A stretch of 64,000 nt of DNA from Tamarix chinensis (GCA_030549775.1 CM060177.1:30532014-30596013); one strand, 5' to 3'; positions 45,719 through 58,745 are shown, counted from the stretch's first letter. Program-made: numbers and translations. The notes: a model not told the origin generated them from the sequence alone.

Positions 45719-46264
45719 ATGTGATACCTCATATTTGGAATTAAAATTGTATTATATTTATATTATTTTATTTATTTTTATGTTAAAAAGAAACTCTCTT
45801 TTGAGTTTTAAGAAAAATTATTATTTTTAGAAAACTTTTGGTAACCCAAAATGTTCATACTTTTATAAAATAGTTATTTTTATATGATAACTTGTTTAAA
45901 TATTTTAAAGATTATTGTTTTAGTAGTTTTAATATTTCTATAATTTTAAAGGCTATTTCAATTTTTTATTTTGTATGGAATAGTAAAAGGGTAAACTAAA
46001 ATTTTCATAGGCAAATAATTTTTGGGAAAAAAGAGAGAAAGTAATTAAATTAATAAGATGTATACCTTAGAATAGGCATAGATTATGTTATATTATTTTT
46101 ATTTAAAATAAAGTATGTTAATTAGTTAGTGAGATTAATCTCATTTGAATGTTTATTTGTATATTCATATAATTCAATCTTCAGTTAATTTTGTGATTAG
46201 TTAAAATATTTTGAAGGAAAATATTTTTTATAAATAATAAAATTTTATAGTTTTACTTATTCCT
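45719..46264 (+). mobile_element. Possible 5' fragment of a subfamily-II long repeat (K)
   Basis: TGTGATACCTCATATTTGGA resembles the start TGTAATACCCTATTTTT of C, and the next 500 bp has the same AT-rich character with TTTTAAGAAAAATTATT and ATAATTTTAAAGGCT words found early in C. It would be truncated at the LTR-like block that follows. Weakly supported. Confidence 0.3.
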
Positions 46265-46267
46265 TGA

Positions 46268-46667
46268 TGTTACATGAGTTTAGAGAACTAAGTGATTCTT
46301 TAGGATTGAGATAGAAATTAATGTTAGCATAATGCTAAGGTTAAAATGAGGAAGAGAGAGTAGAAAGCAAAAATAGGAAAGTGATATTATGATTTCTCAT
46401 GTCCCAAAATGACTATATAACCTCATATATATAGGAGTTATATTAGGGCAAAGGGAAACGGAAAATACTATACGGTGGGGAGCAAGGAAGTGTTCCCAAG
46501 TGTTACATGGAGTACCGGCCTTGAAAGGGAGTTTTATGAGCTAGTAGCTTGTCAATCAAATATTAAATAAGTTGATTGAGACATATTTGTTGAACACCTT
46601 TGGGATAATCCTTTTCATTAGTATTTAATGGCCTAATAGTTTAGTTAATAAAATATTCATATCATCA
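46268..46667 (-). repeat. Probable solo or truncated LTR (minus strand)
   Basis: Plus-strand edges read TGTTACATGAG and ...TCATCA, followed directly by CTCCCTTTGAAATTC, a polypurine tract on the minus strand. On the minus strand the block has a TATA region (CCTATATATATGAGG, about 46,420-46,435) followed by pyrimidine-rich sequence. No pol domain is recognised to its right. Length about 400 bp suits a copia-type LTR. Confidence 0.4.
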
Positions 46668-48611
46668 CTCCCTTTGAAATTCAATCCGCCACAGCAACCA
46701 CTTTGAAGGGGTTGATAAGTTGGACACTAATTTCATGAATAACAGCCAAAACTATACATTAGGTCTATAAGCTAAAAGATCATAAAGGGTGATGAACAAA
46801 CTTATAAATTACACTTAGTGTTTGTAATTAGAATATGCTAATTATCTTAAATGATGTTGTATAACTAATACTTCTTTATCTCATTTCTTTAAATTCATAT
46901 ATGAAGAGACCAACATTCATTCATTTAGTCATAAAATTTTTGTTCCATAACAAAATTGGAAAATTATTTTTGAGTTGGAAAGATAACTTCAATATATAAA
47001 ACTTTTGTCTTATGAGTTTTCCCAATATCTAAATGAAAATTAGTGAAAAATTCAAGCATGCTTGTGCATTTTGCTTCTATCTTTCTTTCTTAAAATCCCA
47101 TGTAAGCTCACACGGAACCCTAAGAGTGAAAAACATGATTTTCCTCCTCTTACGATATCATAAAATCCTAAAGTTATTTTGGTATCATAGGATCATTACT
47201 TATGCTTGAAGGGTTTATATTATATATATATATATATTGATTTTATATACGGTAACCTTATTTTTAGAACATATGCATACATACATATGTGTGTATGTCC
47301 ACACCCACATGTGTGTGTGTGTCTGTATGTGTTACATGTGTGTAGAATATTCTGTTTATAAAGCAATTTTTTATTTATAATATATTTCTACATTTTTTAT
47401 GGCTATATTTTATGCATCATGATATGTGATATTATTAGCTTAAGAAAGTATTATTTTTTGTCAAATTCGTGGGATTTTTGATCTAGCTACAACTTTACTC
47501 TATTGACACTAAGTAGTAATGTTTGATCAAGGTTGATCGAGCTTGATCCTTTAGTATACTTATGTTTTTTTTTTGAGATGTTGGTTAAATATGTGAGTTA
47601 GATTTGGATATTTGGTTATTCTAATTAGACATTTCTATTTTTGTAAAGTTATTATTTTAGAGAGTTTCTCTTTAGTTTATGTTTAGAAAGTGGATAATAA
47701 AAGAAAGAGAATTATTGAAGAATAGTTGTACATGTGTATTATATGTTTGCTTTAATAAAATATTGATAATCAAAGTGGAATAAGTAGGTTTTAGGTTCTT
47801 TAGGGTTGACTTCTTGAATTTTGAGATCAATAATAGTTTTTTTTCTTGGTGGGCATCTATTTATTTATTTGTTAACAATGACTAGTCAAGACTCATTGTT
47901 TAATTTATAGGATTATATTAATCTGTTAAGGGGTTTGGAGACTTAAGGGTTAGCTAACTAAGATAATTAGTCTTTAAAGTGTTGTTATCTTCTTTAGATT
48001 GTATCCACTAGGATGACTTAGGTGTGATTTATAATCTTCATGTGGTTTGTGGTTGCTCTTTGGACTTTGATTTACTGGGTGATCCTCTGGTTGGTGTATC
48101 TAGTTAAATAATTTGATTTCATGATCACCCAAAGTGAAAATCAATAATCAATTATTGTTTCCATGTGGTTTCCCTATGTAATTATGTGTGTGTATGAATT
48201 TATATATATATATACTTCCCTATATACCATTCCTATATACTTACATAATACTTAAATGTTCCTCTAGCTAACTTGTTGCATATTTTAAATGAGATTTTGA
48301 TGACCTATGATGTATATGGTAAGTAGATGACCAAGTGTGAATTGAGTATGAACCTGTTTAAGGCATGGATGACATGCATGGCACAAAATAGTGATAGTGG
48401 TGACCCCTTTTCAAGGTCATATTTATCGTTGAATATTACTTTCATATGTTATGGTTGTATTACTTATTTCATTTCCATTTTACATTTAGTTTTTATTTTA
48501 TTTTATTAAACATTGATATTTAATTTTTGGTTGAATTTAATAATAAAGTTTGAAATGTTTAGTATTTTAATTATTCTTAGCATCTAGTATAAGCGGGATA
48601 ATGGTGCCTAT
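46668..48611. other. Stretch without a recognised gene
   Basis: Contains a PBS-like TGGTATCATAGG at about 47,190, TA and TG microsatellites at 47,216-47,340, and AT-rich sequence. The 60-codon frame at 48327-48509 is not recognised. An AATAAAG-type signal occurs near 48,541. Confidence 0.4.
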
Positions 48612-49329
48612 TGTAATGCCTCCAATTTTTTTTTTCAAATTTAAATTTTAGTTTTGAAAGTACAAAGCAAAAGCAAAAATAGAAAACAAATAATGATACC
48701 GCCACACCTATTATAAAGAGAGTTGTATATGTTCACTTAACCTATGGCATGTGCAATGCTGGGTATGAAAACACTAAAAAACAAGAACATAGTTGTAAGG
48801 TAAAAATACTTACATTAAAAAATCTTAATGCCAGGTTACAAAGTCAAATCAAATCAAATATATATAAAATGAGAAAGTCCCAACATGAAACAAAGCACTA
48901 GAAGCTCTACTCTCTGAGTCTAACTCAAGCTCTAATAATATATTGATCATGTACGCCTTAATTATTGAAAAATAGTCTTCTCTGTAATAAAGTAATGAGT
49001 AAACACACCTAATACTGAACAAATATCATACTCACAAAAATATACTCGCATGTAATAAAAACATCATAAAACCTAGCATGCTACACTACTAGGGCACATA
49101 ATCACCACAATAGATAGCAATCTCCAAAACATGTTATAATAATACTCAAGCTTTCAAAGACAACTTAATATACTTAAATCCTAGTATGCTTAATAATATT
49201 ACAACACACAAAGGTGTAACTTCATACGTAACTAGCAAATCACATGCAACATCAAGTCATACATAAACTTACGATAGCATATGTTCCTATATGAAATACC
49301 AATTACCATCTCAAATAACCATATAATAA

Positions 49330-49480
49330 CAACAAATAGTGCATATAATGTTATTACTAAAATAATAGTAATGGTAATAAATGGCATTTACTACCAACAT
49401 ATCCACAACATGAGTAATACACATAATGAAACTACAAAAACAATAGCAATTGTAGTACATAGTGGTAACTATCAACATCT
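49330..49480. repeat. Subfamily-II short units in F
   Basis: Repeats CATATAATG-ACTACNAAAACAATAG and TACCAACATATCCACAACATG-type units, matching 6020-6300 and 55,535-55,650. Confidence 0.65.
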
Positions 49481-50105
49481 TGTAACACCCCTGAAGTTTA
49501 GCACTTGAAAATTTTGTTTCAAGAGTTCTTTGTGTAAGCTAAAACATTTAAAATTTTAGGTGTTATCTCCACAATTAGTATACGTCTATTTTCCTCTACC
49601 ATTTGTACTCTAAATGCTAAGGCTAAAATGTTAATCTGATTATATGATAAAAAAACATAAAAAGCATAATCGAGATTATATTATAGTTTAACATTATCCT
49701 AATATGACAAAAGATCGAAAAAAGTTGAAACCATCAAAGAAAGAAAATGCAGAGAGGGACATAAGATTCCGAGGAATATTTGGATCAAAAGATGCTAGGG
49801 TCAACCATTTACTTAACAAATGACATTGTAAACATTAGAGAAGTGCACTAATAAAATACCAACCATCCAAAAAATATTCCAAATAATACAAGTAAGGCAT
49901 GGAGGCAAACACCAAATACAGGTGGAGCACAAAGGCAAATACTGAACCAATAATCTAATTTATTTCCAATAAAAAAATAATAATTACTTTTATTTTAATT
50001 ACTTAATGAGAGATCATATCAGCTAGGACATACTAAGGTACTCCGATCATAATAGCATAGCAAAGTAGTCTAATATCCTACCAACTATCAACCTAAGGAC
50101 ATTAG

Positions 50106-50110
50106 GGTAC
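50106..50110. repeat. Target-site duplication of E, left copy
   Basis: GGTAC, identical to 53414-53418. Confidence 0.9.
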
Positions 50111-50551
50111 TATAATACCCCAAATTTTAGCTAACCCTAATATTGAGTAATTAATATTATAACCTAATTCTAACTTTGAAATTTTTATTTTTCTATCTTA
50201 CGCTAACTCCCTAAACCTAAATCTTAGTTTAACCTTAATTTTATTTTGAGTTACTAATATATTTTCTAACCTAAACCTAATCTCGGATAATCATTTAATT
50301 TAATTATTCGAATACCATAACCTAAATTATATTTAATCTAAACCCACAACACCACTTCCCTTTTCTCCTTTTTCTCTTTCTTCTCCTTTTCCCTAGTACT
50401 TGTTTTCCCCCCATTCTCTTCCCTTTCCCTTGTGTGCACGACTCCCCTTGCCAAGCCTTCTCTCTTCTCCATCAACTCCCCCTCCTTAGCTTAAGGATTT
50501 GCATTGAAAACTTTAGCAAATTGAACCCCTATGCCTACACATGTATGTGTA

Positions 50552-50558
50552 TATAAAT
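50552..50558 (+). promoter_or_regulatory. TATA-like box in E
   Basis: TATAAAT in a GTGTATATAAATTAG context, followed by CTCTTACTACCTCTATTCTC pyrimidine-rich sequence. Comparable to the box of A and preceded by a similar C/T-rich leader. Confidence 0.4.
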
Positions 50559-52369
50559 TAGTCATTTAATTCTCTTACTACCTCTATTCTCTCCCTTTTG
50601 ATTCTATAAACCAGCACCATCATCTTCTTGCTCCTTCACCTCCTCCATTCCACTAGGAAAATCACCACAAAAATCCACCTTTGGCAATTCCAACTGAATC
50701 ACCCCACTCCCCTTCGATCACCCTTACCAAGCCTCACCCCTAGCCATCAGCCATAACCACCAGTGCAACCCCTCCCCTTCAGCATCCTTCACTACAACTT
50801 CTTATTTTTTCTCTTCCCCCTTGGTTGTAGAAAAAACCACTTCACCACCTCCGTCATCTGTGACAACTTTAACCGCATACCATCACTTCCCTTTGATGGT
50901 CCAAATTGGTGCTCCTCCCTCCTTTTTTGGAAGCCTAAATTGGTGCTCCTCTCTCCATTTTTAGCAGCCATCAACCACAACAACACCTCCTCCATCCTCA
51001 ACCATTCCAGCCGATGTTCCACTCCATTCTTCAACAGCCTACACCAAAACCATCATCACCGCCTTTGGCCATTTTTCACTTAAACCAGCCCACCATCTTC
51101 AAGCATTTCCATTGAAGCTACCCCCCCTTTTTGGAAGCACCAAAACCATTACCCCTCCCTCAGCCAACACAACTAAAACCTCTCCTTGTTGTATTATTTT
51201 GGTTGAGGCTCCCTTGGTTTTTTTCTCTTTTTATTCACCCTCCCATTACCTTAACCCTTTTTTAATTATGCCATTAATTTCTAATGATGTTTTTTTATTT
51301 AATTTTTTTAAGTGATTTTCCCAAATTTCTGGAAGAGACAGATTAATAGGAGTTGCGTTCTTAGAGACCAGAGTAGTTTTTAGTAAAGATACTTACCGTA
51401 GTCTAGGGTTTTCAATACTAAGTGTTATTCATGTTTTTGTATCATTCCATGTTATTTTTATTATGTGAATTAATATATGTTTTTAATGCTATACCATGTG
51501 ATTGATATTATATAATAGAAAATGAGTAAGTAAAGATCATATAGTATTGTTATTTTATGTGGAAAAGCCTTTGGTGTGAAATATGGATATGTCATGAGTT
51601 TTTTAACGGTATGATGAATTTGAAATGAGTATGATAAGTTCTATGGAGAAAATTATGGATTAGGATATAATGTTTCCAAACATATAAGATTCGCATATAA
51701 TAAAGGGTTTATTATCGATAAGCATTTTTTGGTCAACGTGGGCTAAGTATGAGAATCTTGATATTTTAAGGTATTATATCATCTGAAATATGCCAAGAAA
51801 TTTATATGAAGTGCTTAGAGTAGTTATAAATGACCTAAGTTTAATAAAGTATGAAAATGGTTGATTTAGGAATAGTTACCCTAAAACGAGAAGGCTATTA
51901 TTACAAGTGTGAAACAATAAAGTTAGACCACAAATTCTAAATATTTTGTTAATATTAATATTCTGGGAATTTATATTAAATTTTGTAGTGGTTTGAGCCC
52001 TGTAGAAAAAGATATGATGGATTTGTGAAATTAGGATTTATAAGTTTAGGAATAGTAACTTTTAAAATGGGGTTATTATCGCATATGCAAGATCTATTCG
52101 GGTTTTCATATTAGATTATGTTTATGATGATAATATTTGAGGAATAGGTACAAATTTTAATGGTTAAAAGAGTAACAGGAGAAAAGTTATGATAAAAGTG
52201 TGAAATCAGGGTCTAGGGGAATATAAGGGTCCTAACCCTAAAAAATGGCCTTATCATCTTATGATGTGCCTTACCTGCTGTAAAAATGTTCTATACTTAT
52301 AAAATCAATCAAGAATAATATGTTAATAATTTAAAGTGAAAGATCACATGAGTTAAGCTAAATTATTTT

Positions 52370-52780
52370 ATGGGTCTGTTCTATCAGACGATAATAATGG
52401 CTCAGGTATATTATCCTTAAAAAGTGTTTTAGTCCATTCCACTGAATTAAGAATAGTGGGGTCCATACTTATCATTAATAAGAATATGATTTGAGATAAG
52501 TAATCTAATGGATAAGATAATCTTAACTTAAAGTGGAAAAGTACGTGAGTTAAGACCGAGGTATTGGATGCATTCCACCGAATGATAATAATGGCTCAGG
52601 TGTGTTGTCCCTAAGAGGTGCTTTAAATTATTCCATTAGTTTAAGAATATTAGATCAGGAGCATTATACCCTAAGAGGTGTTGGATATTTTCCACTAGAT
52701 GATAATAGTGGATTATTTATGTTATCTCTGAGAGGTGTTTCAAACCATTATAAGGGTTTAAGAATAGTGAGGTCTCTAAA
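52370..52780. repeat. Hairpin-motif array in E
   Basis: At 52,439-52,459 CCACT, 11 bases, AGTGG; at 52,577-52,600 CCACCGAATGATAATAATGG; at 52,690-52,712 CCACTAGATGATAATAGTGG. GCTCAGG-TTRTCCCTAAGAGGTG sequence alternates with them, in the same order as in A and B. Confidence 0.7.
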
Positions 52781-53413
52781 CTCAACATAAATAAAAGAAT
52801 AAAAATTTATTATATCTAATAAAAAAAGGATTATATCATTCCTTAACTTGTGATGTCTAAGGTGTATCGCATGTGTACTTATTCTTTACTGTGCATGTGT
52901 ATATTTAACTATATTCCTGACTCAACAATATTTTTCCTCACTCAATATGTAGTGCACTGACCATCCTTTTTATGGGTGTTGCTCATTTTCACAAGTAGAG
53001 GATCTTGATGCTTTTGTGCAGGTCTTTGAGGACCAGTTGTATGATTTTGTTGCTTTTAATGCATTATATGGGGAGAAGTGAGTTTTATCTGTATTGGTTG
53101 TTTGGGCAAAGAGTCATGTTATCCGAATGATGTTTTACTCGGATACCTTTTGAACTCTTCAATCCATGGTATCTCTTTTTGTTGTATTTTGTTACTATAT
53201 TCTAGAGTTAATCCCCAAAATAATATTTGTATTTATAAAGCTTCTCTCATTTCTAATTTATTTATTTTATTATGAATACTTTTAGCCTTGTGATTAATGT
53301 AAGGATAGTATGATAAACCAAACATGCATCAATTACAGTGACAACACTTGATATTTTGTCTATATGCTTTTTCTATAAAATGAAATTTTTGTAGTAAAAT
53401 TTGGGATGCTACA

Positions 53414-55520
53414 GGTACTTTGGTTGCACTAACACACGAAGGATGCACAATACCCTACTGATAAGGACACATAATCCATAAGTATACATACCTTCTAATA
53501 AGTTTGAATAAATAAGTAGAATAAGATGTAGAGCCTAATTGGGACATTGAGGGAAAATATCAAAATCCAAATAGAAGGCTAAACCTCATCTTTAGGGTAA
53601 CTAATCCTAAAAAGCCATCAATTTTTATCTCAATGGCTTTTACTTTAAAATAATATCTTAATAAAGCGATAATAAAATATCACATAATACATAGTAATTC
53701 TCAAGTTCGTACTTAACCATTTCCATTTTATTTTTGATTAAATTAACCCAAAGGTTAAAAATTCCTATCAAAATCAAAGTCAACAATAAAAGCCAATGTA
53801 GGAATCCACTAAAGTCATCTTATGTCTGATTATTCACATTTAGGCACATCTTAGTCAAAAGTGGCTAAAATTCCATTAAAGGTTATTTACTCATTAAATT
53901 GTCACTTTAAACCTATATGTTATTAGAGATAAATGAAGTCCAAAACATAGCTAATAACATGTATATAAACACTTTGCAAACAAATTTAGAATGGGATCCT
54001 AAAATACACTTAAGCACATTTATCACAAAATAGCTTAATCATGTATATCTACCATATCATATTCCACATTTTCTCATGATCAACATAATGCAACACATAT
54101 TAGGTATACATGCTAGAAAAACTATAAAATTCATGCAAAATGATAAAAATACCCCTAGGGTAAACACAACAGAAATCATTTATAACTATATGTAAAGATG
54201 CTCAAATCTCAACACATAATATATCAAAATTTAAGTAAAACATGTGAGAAATCTAATGGTAAACTCAAAAATAGAAAAGGAGGCCTCAACAAAGACAACT
54301 TTTTCCTTAGCCAAACGATGGCTACAACAGATGCAAAAATATTTTTTAGCACACAATCCTATTTTAGTATACTATCATACATATATTAAAAAATATGTAA
54401 TTATACTCTACTCCTATATAAATTCACATGGTCGCATGCTTAGAGAAAATAATAACAATATATGGTGCATGAATATTTTTTATGGATTATAATGAAGCAT
54501 AAATTATACTTAAGCACATTATAGGAAACCCTAAGTACTCTATTACATGATTTTTATACAATTAGTAGGAGCATATGGGTTACCTCATTTCTAAGTAAAA
54601 ATTATAAGAAAATAAGAATAAGAGCACCACACACCTTGGCTCCCAAATATTCGTCCTTCTCCTTAAAGAAAAAAAAATAGAGACAACTACAACAAAATAA
54701 TAAGAAAACCACACTAATAAAAAATCAAAAGAAAACATAGAAATACCCAACTATATGGGTGGTGCACCAAAGAGTGAGAAAAAGGAGAGGTAATTCTTTA
54801 ACCTTTTCTCAAATCTAAAACCCTTATACTTAAAAAAAAATATAATTGTCTAGATAAAGGATTGGAAGAATAAAACCAACAAATAAAATGGAAAAAAGAG
54901 AGAGGATGGGAGTCGGTCACAACTCAAGAATAAAAGGGGGATTGTTCTTCAACTCAAACATAACCTTTGAGGAGAGAGGTGGGAGATGAGAGAGTAAAAA
55001 ATAAAAAGGTTTGAATGAATGAAGAAAACAAAGAACAAAGGCATAAAGAAGGGGTATTGGTGGTAAAAATCAGAAGGAAGAGAGAAAAAAGATTATACCA
55101 AGACCTTGATTCATCATAACTTGAATGAAAGGTTGAGTGTAAGCAAAATGTGTAAGAGTGTGGGTGAGAGGTGAAGTGAGGTGATTATGATTAATATTAT
55201 AGGTAGAAAGGATCTAATATAAGGTGAAGGGAGGTTGAGAAAATTTCAATACAAAACAAAAAAATACAATATAAATAAATGTGTTTCTGCCCAACCCCCT
55301 AGTGCTACCCGTTTTTGCCTCAATTCTTGTTTGTTGGGCCCAAAGGCTTTAGTCGACTACCCAACACCAAAACCCTACTCTTTTATTTTAAAATTAGTTA
55401 ACCTAATCCATCTTTCACCTTAACCCAAACACACATAATTTACACATCCAACACATGTTATTTTATATTATTGCTATAGTAACAATTATAGTATCCACGA
55501 TATGAAAATGGGGTATTACG
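53414..55520 (-). other. Right portion of H after E
   Basis: Begins with GGTAC, the second copy of the E duplication. Contains a purine-rich zone (54,890-55,210: AGAGAGGATGGGAG, GGAGAGAGGTGGGAGATGAG), the complement of the C/T-rich half of other copies. The 62-82-codon frames at 54,198-54,492 and 55,235-55,423 are not recognised. Confidence 0.65.
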
Positions 55521-55712
55521 CTTATCCACAACATTTCTCATACATATAATGCAGCTACCAAAGCAAGAACAATTGTAGTATACTATGGTAACTACCAACA
55601 TCTCCATAACATGGGTAGTACACATAATGTAACTACCAAGACAATAAAATACATATATTTTCATTCTTTATTATTTGAGATGATAAAAAAAAGACAACTC
55701 AAGAATACACAT

Positions 55713-56368
55713 TGATGTAGGAGCATCCATAGATGATCCTTAAGATAATAATGATTTGGCATACTTGATTAAGGAATCGATCATATTATGTGTCTTTGAT
55801 AATAATACTTTGACTAACCTTGATGATATTACTTTAAGTCATTCTTGTAGGTATATAACGTATTTGTAGGAAGAAGATCAATTTACTTAAGAAGTCAAGA
55901 TACTTAAGATTCTCACATGTTACAAGTTATTATAAAGGAAGCTATTGTGCATAAAATTCAAGTCAAGAAGATCTAGTCAACCTTTCACCTCAACATTATT
56001 ATTTTGATTAGGATTCTTGTTAGTTGTTTTCATGTACTGCTTAGATTACTTTATTTATAATAGTCTTTATTGAGCTATGAATTGTATAGGATATAAATAC
56101 ACTGTTAATACTAGTTTATGTATTAGTTAGCCATTTGTGTGTCATGTGGCTAAATTAGTGTGTTAGTTAGCAATGTTATAATCCAATATGTCATGAGTTT
56201 TCGACATTTATAATATGTCGATGGATGATGATATTGAAATCTAATACAAGTATTTCACTTGGTTAATTCTCTCTTTGTGATCGAATAATCATTTCTAATT
56301 AGCATCCTAATGATCCACTTAAACATACATTCATACTAATCTTCATCCACCCTTGAAGAATTCTGTCA
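55713..56368 (+). mobile_element. Solo LTR J (656 bp), unrelated to the long repeats
   Basis: Starts TGATGTAGGAGCATCC and ends GAAGAATTCTGTCA, with perfect CACAT duplications at 55,708-55,712 and 56,369-56,373. Removing it rejoins F as ACTCAAGAATACACATGATG, which matches CTTGAGGATACACATGATGTG in F'. It has no internal coding sequence. TATA box at 56,092 in the plus orientation. Size and layout suit a copia-type LTR. Confidence 0.85.
56092..56099 (+). promoter_or_regulatory. TATA box of solo LTR J
   Basis: TATAAATA in GGATATAAATACACTG, about 380 bp from the LTR start. Confidence 0.5.
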
Positions 56369-56812
56369 CACATGATGCACATATGTTATATTGGCACATA
56401 TAATGTAATATCGTACCCTTTCAACTATATAACCCATGGATATTTTAATCCACCAGTTATACCGATGTACATTATGTAATATAGTTATCCCTTAGCCTAG
56501 GTCACCTCATCATTAAGTGTACACACCTCTCAAGAAGTCTAAATGACCAAGAAGAGTAGATTATGACCTTATTTGAGATGCTAAAGTACCCGATAAATCA
56601 CCAAACCAATCAAGGGATCATATCTCATCTCTAGGGTAGCTAACCCTAAAGAGTACCCTATTTCCAACTCAACAAATCAATATAACAATGTATAGCCATG
56701 ACTAGATACCTATTAAAAAAAATTCAATAAAACAATAACCCACATACATATAGACTCAAACACAAAACATAACACAGAAAGAAAACAAACAAAAGTAGTG
56801 TGAGATGTTACA

Positions 56813-58264
56813 CGCAACTATGAGCCAATCAAAATTCACTTTACTTCTTAGAAAAAGACAAGTTAAAGTAGACATTTTTTTTAATATCTTCATTACAAAG
56901 AACTAATAACAATAATCCCATGAAACAAGTCCAACAAACAAATCCACCAAAAACTATTACAAGAAATGCTTCATTAAGGGAAGAAAAGACAAAATGAAGA
57001 GTCTTCTAAGATTCAACCATAAGATTCTAAAAAGGTCAACGTCAGAGAAACTCAATCATGAGAAAAATTCCATCCCATTTTATAACATTTATCAAGCCAC
57101 GATGAAACAACAACAACGCCATTGGAGGACACTTGCATTTGATAGCTTAACACCAAAAACACACTCTACATAAAGGAAACAATTACAGGTGCACCATAGG
57201 GCAAACAATAAGTTTTTTTTTAAAGAAGAATTTCTAAGATAAATTTATTTTAAAAGAAGGTTTATAAGCTTCTCTAATCTAAATTTTATACGTTGATATC
57301 TTAAAAAATATAGAAATATCAAAAGTTTTAAAATTTATATTAAAATTTCACTGAATGGATTTATAATGTGTTTGCAAAATCTTATGATTAAAAATATATA
57401 CAGTATTATAAATATTTTATATAACTTTTATGTATAAAAATACCGAAATAAAAATTGTTCAGTTTTTTATTTAAAATCTCCATTTAAACAATTGATTTAT
57501 AGGTATTATATTTTAAAAATAAATAAAATTTTAAATTCTATTATTTATAAAATATTCCACCTAAACGAAGCCTATCTCCTAACAAAAGAATGACTTAGAT
57601 GTCTCGATCTCCATCTAATTATGAAACAAATATCATGTCATCTTACTTTTGCAAACCAATTTTTCCGAGTTGTGAAAATAACTCGTACCAACTTTTTATT
57701 TTTTGCCTTCAAAACAGAGTTATCAAAAAATTAGTTTTTGAAACAATTTTGTTTTTAAGTGAAATCTAATCGTACTAATTAATCAAAACACTTTTTAAAT
57801 CAAAACTAAACAAGCTCTTAATTCATAGTCATGAAACATTAAAATGCGAGTTGTAAATAAAATATATATCTAAATCTTTAATCAAATAAAATATTAAAAA
57901 ATATATTCTCTTTGATATCAAATAAAATATTAAAATGTGAGTCCTTAAATGCTTAAAGAAATGTATATTAAATCAAAAGAAAAAATAATTTAAATAAAAA
58001 TGGATAAATTCTCTTTGGCTACTGTTACCTCTGATATCTAGTGTTTATGATAATTTTACTTACATATCTTTATATTTTAATTTCATTTTATATGAACAAT
58101 TAGATAATAAAAATTAAACTTTATTTTTATTTTATTTATGTTCTCTTTTAAATATTCAATTAAAACTTAATTAAAATATTAAGATATCTATGTAAAGTTA
58201 TTAAAAATATAGAGGATTTAAAAAAATATTAAGCCATGTATTAAGAATGATAAGTAAATTTTAT
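56813..58264. other. AT-rich stretch, no recognised gene
   Basis: 56,830-57,200 is less AT-rich than what follows and could be decayed transposon interior, but no domain was found on either strand. The remainder is plain AT-rich DNA. Confidence 0.45.
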
Positions 58265-58560
58265 TCTAAATGTAAACTAAAAAAAAACAACTTACAACTC
58301 GCTTATTATAATACAGATGGATGCCTTGAAGATGTCTCTTCCTGCCTTGTTTGTCGCTTTTAAAATCATGATTGGAATATTGATTGATAACCCCAGTTGT
58401 TGCTGCAGCACAATGTCTCGCAATATTGTACTACAGTACTATCATTTCGTGTGGAAGTATACTAATGACAAATTGACGATGAGTAATGACCTCGCCAGTG
58501 ACGTTTAGTACGAGAGTACGAGCAATAAACGTACTACACATTAGTGCTCAGAGCGAAGGT
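58265..58560. repeat. Dispersed repeat R1, copy 2
   Basis: Aligns with 4690-5010 in the same orientation through ATAATACA-ACAGATG, TTTGTCGC-TTTTAAA-TCAT, ACTAATGACAAATTGACGATG, GACCTCGCCAGTGACGT and ACGAGCAATAAACGTAC. Short frames on both strands are not shared by the two copies. Confidence 0.7.
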
Positions 58561-58619
58561 AAAAAAAGGCCTTATAATTTTAAATTTGAGAGTTGTAAAA
58601 AAAATTACTTTATATTTTC

Positions 58620-58745
58620 TCAGTTTTTGAGGCGGCGAGATCGAAACACATCGGATCATGTGAGAGGCAAAGCTGCCGGCTCTTGGGTGCGTGTGCGACG
58701 AGCGTGTAGGAGTGTTGTACGAGAACGGAGATAGGGATAGAAAAA
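58620..58745. other. GC-rich patch of unknown nature
   Basis: GAGGCGGCGAGATCGAAACAC, GCAAAGCTGCCGGCTC and GTGCGTGTGCGACGAGCGTG stand out in strongly AT-rich surroundings and are CpG-rich. No domain was recognised in the two short frames that cross it. Confidence 0.4.

Larger units (their letters stand above)
50111..53413 (+). mobile_element. Long TG..CA repeat E (subfamily I), complete
   Basis: Starts TATAATACCCCAAATTTTAG (TG mutated to TA) and ends TTTGGGATGCTACA, 3303 bp, with a perfect GGTAC duplication inside H. It follows A throughout: C/T-rich half (50,340-51,250), AT-rich middle, hairpin array (52,370-52,780), the GTGTTGCTCATTTTCACAAGTAG block and the conserved end. The 60-106-codon frames at 50,763-51,315 lie in the C/T-rich half and are not protein-like across copies. 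Confidence 0.85.
49481..55520 (-). mobile_element. Long TG..CA repeat H (subfamily II), interrupted by E
   Basis: Starts TGTAACACCCCTGAAGTTTA and ends ATGGGGTATTACG (final A mutated). Its first 200 bp parallels D: CACAATTAGTATACGTC / CTACCATT / CTAAATGCTAAGGCTAAA. It is cut by E at 50,110 and resumes at 53,414 with GGTACTTTGG, then the CTCATCTTTAGGGTAAC block shared with F and D. Flanks CATCT and CTTAT agree at three of five positions, yet the next bases CCACAAC match the uninterrupted F', so the insertion point is well fixed. Net length 2732 bp. Confidence 0.75.
48612..56812 (-). mobile_element. Long TG..CA repeat F (subfamily II), interrupted by H and J
   Basis: Opens TGTAATGCCTCCAATTTTTT. 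Three F segments remain: 48,612-49,480, 55,521-55,712 and 56,369 to about 56,812. Each joins smoothly to the order seen in F' (5470-6671) and then D/H: the ATAATGCAACTACC units, the CATATTGGCACA block, and the TCATCTCTAGGGTAGCTAACCC block. The right end is uncertain; a GAGATGTTACA stands at 56,802-56,812, but the flanks CCTAT and CGCAA do not match, so F may be truncated. No coding domain. Confidence 0.65.

Noticed and set aside
56813..57230. Possible exon or transposon interior
   Set aside because: Somewhat less AT-rich than its right flank, but all frames are stop-broken and no domain was recognised on either strand.
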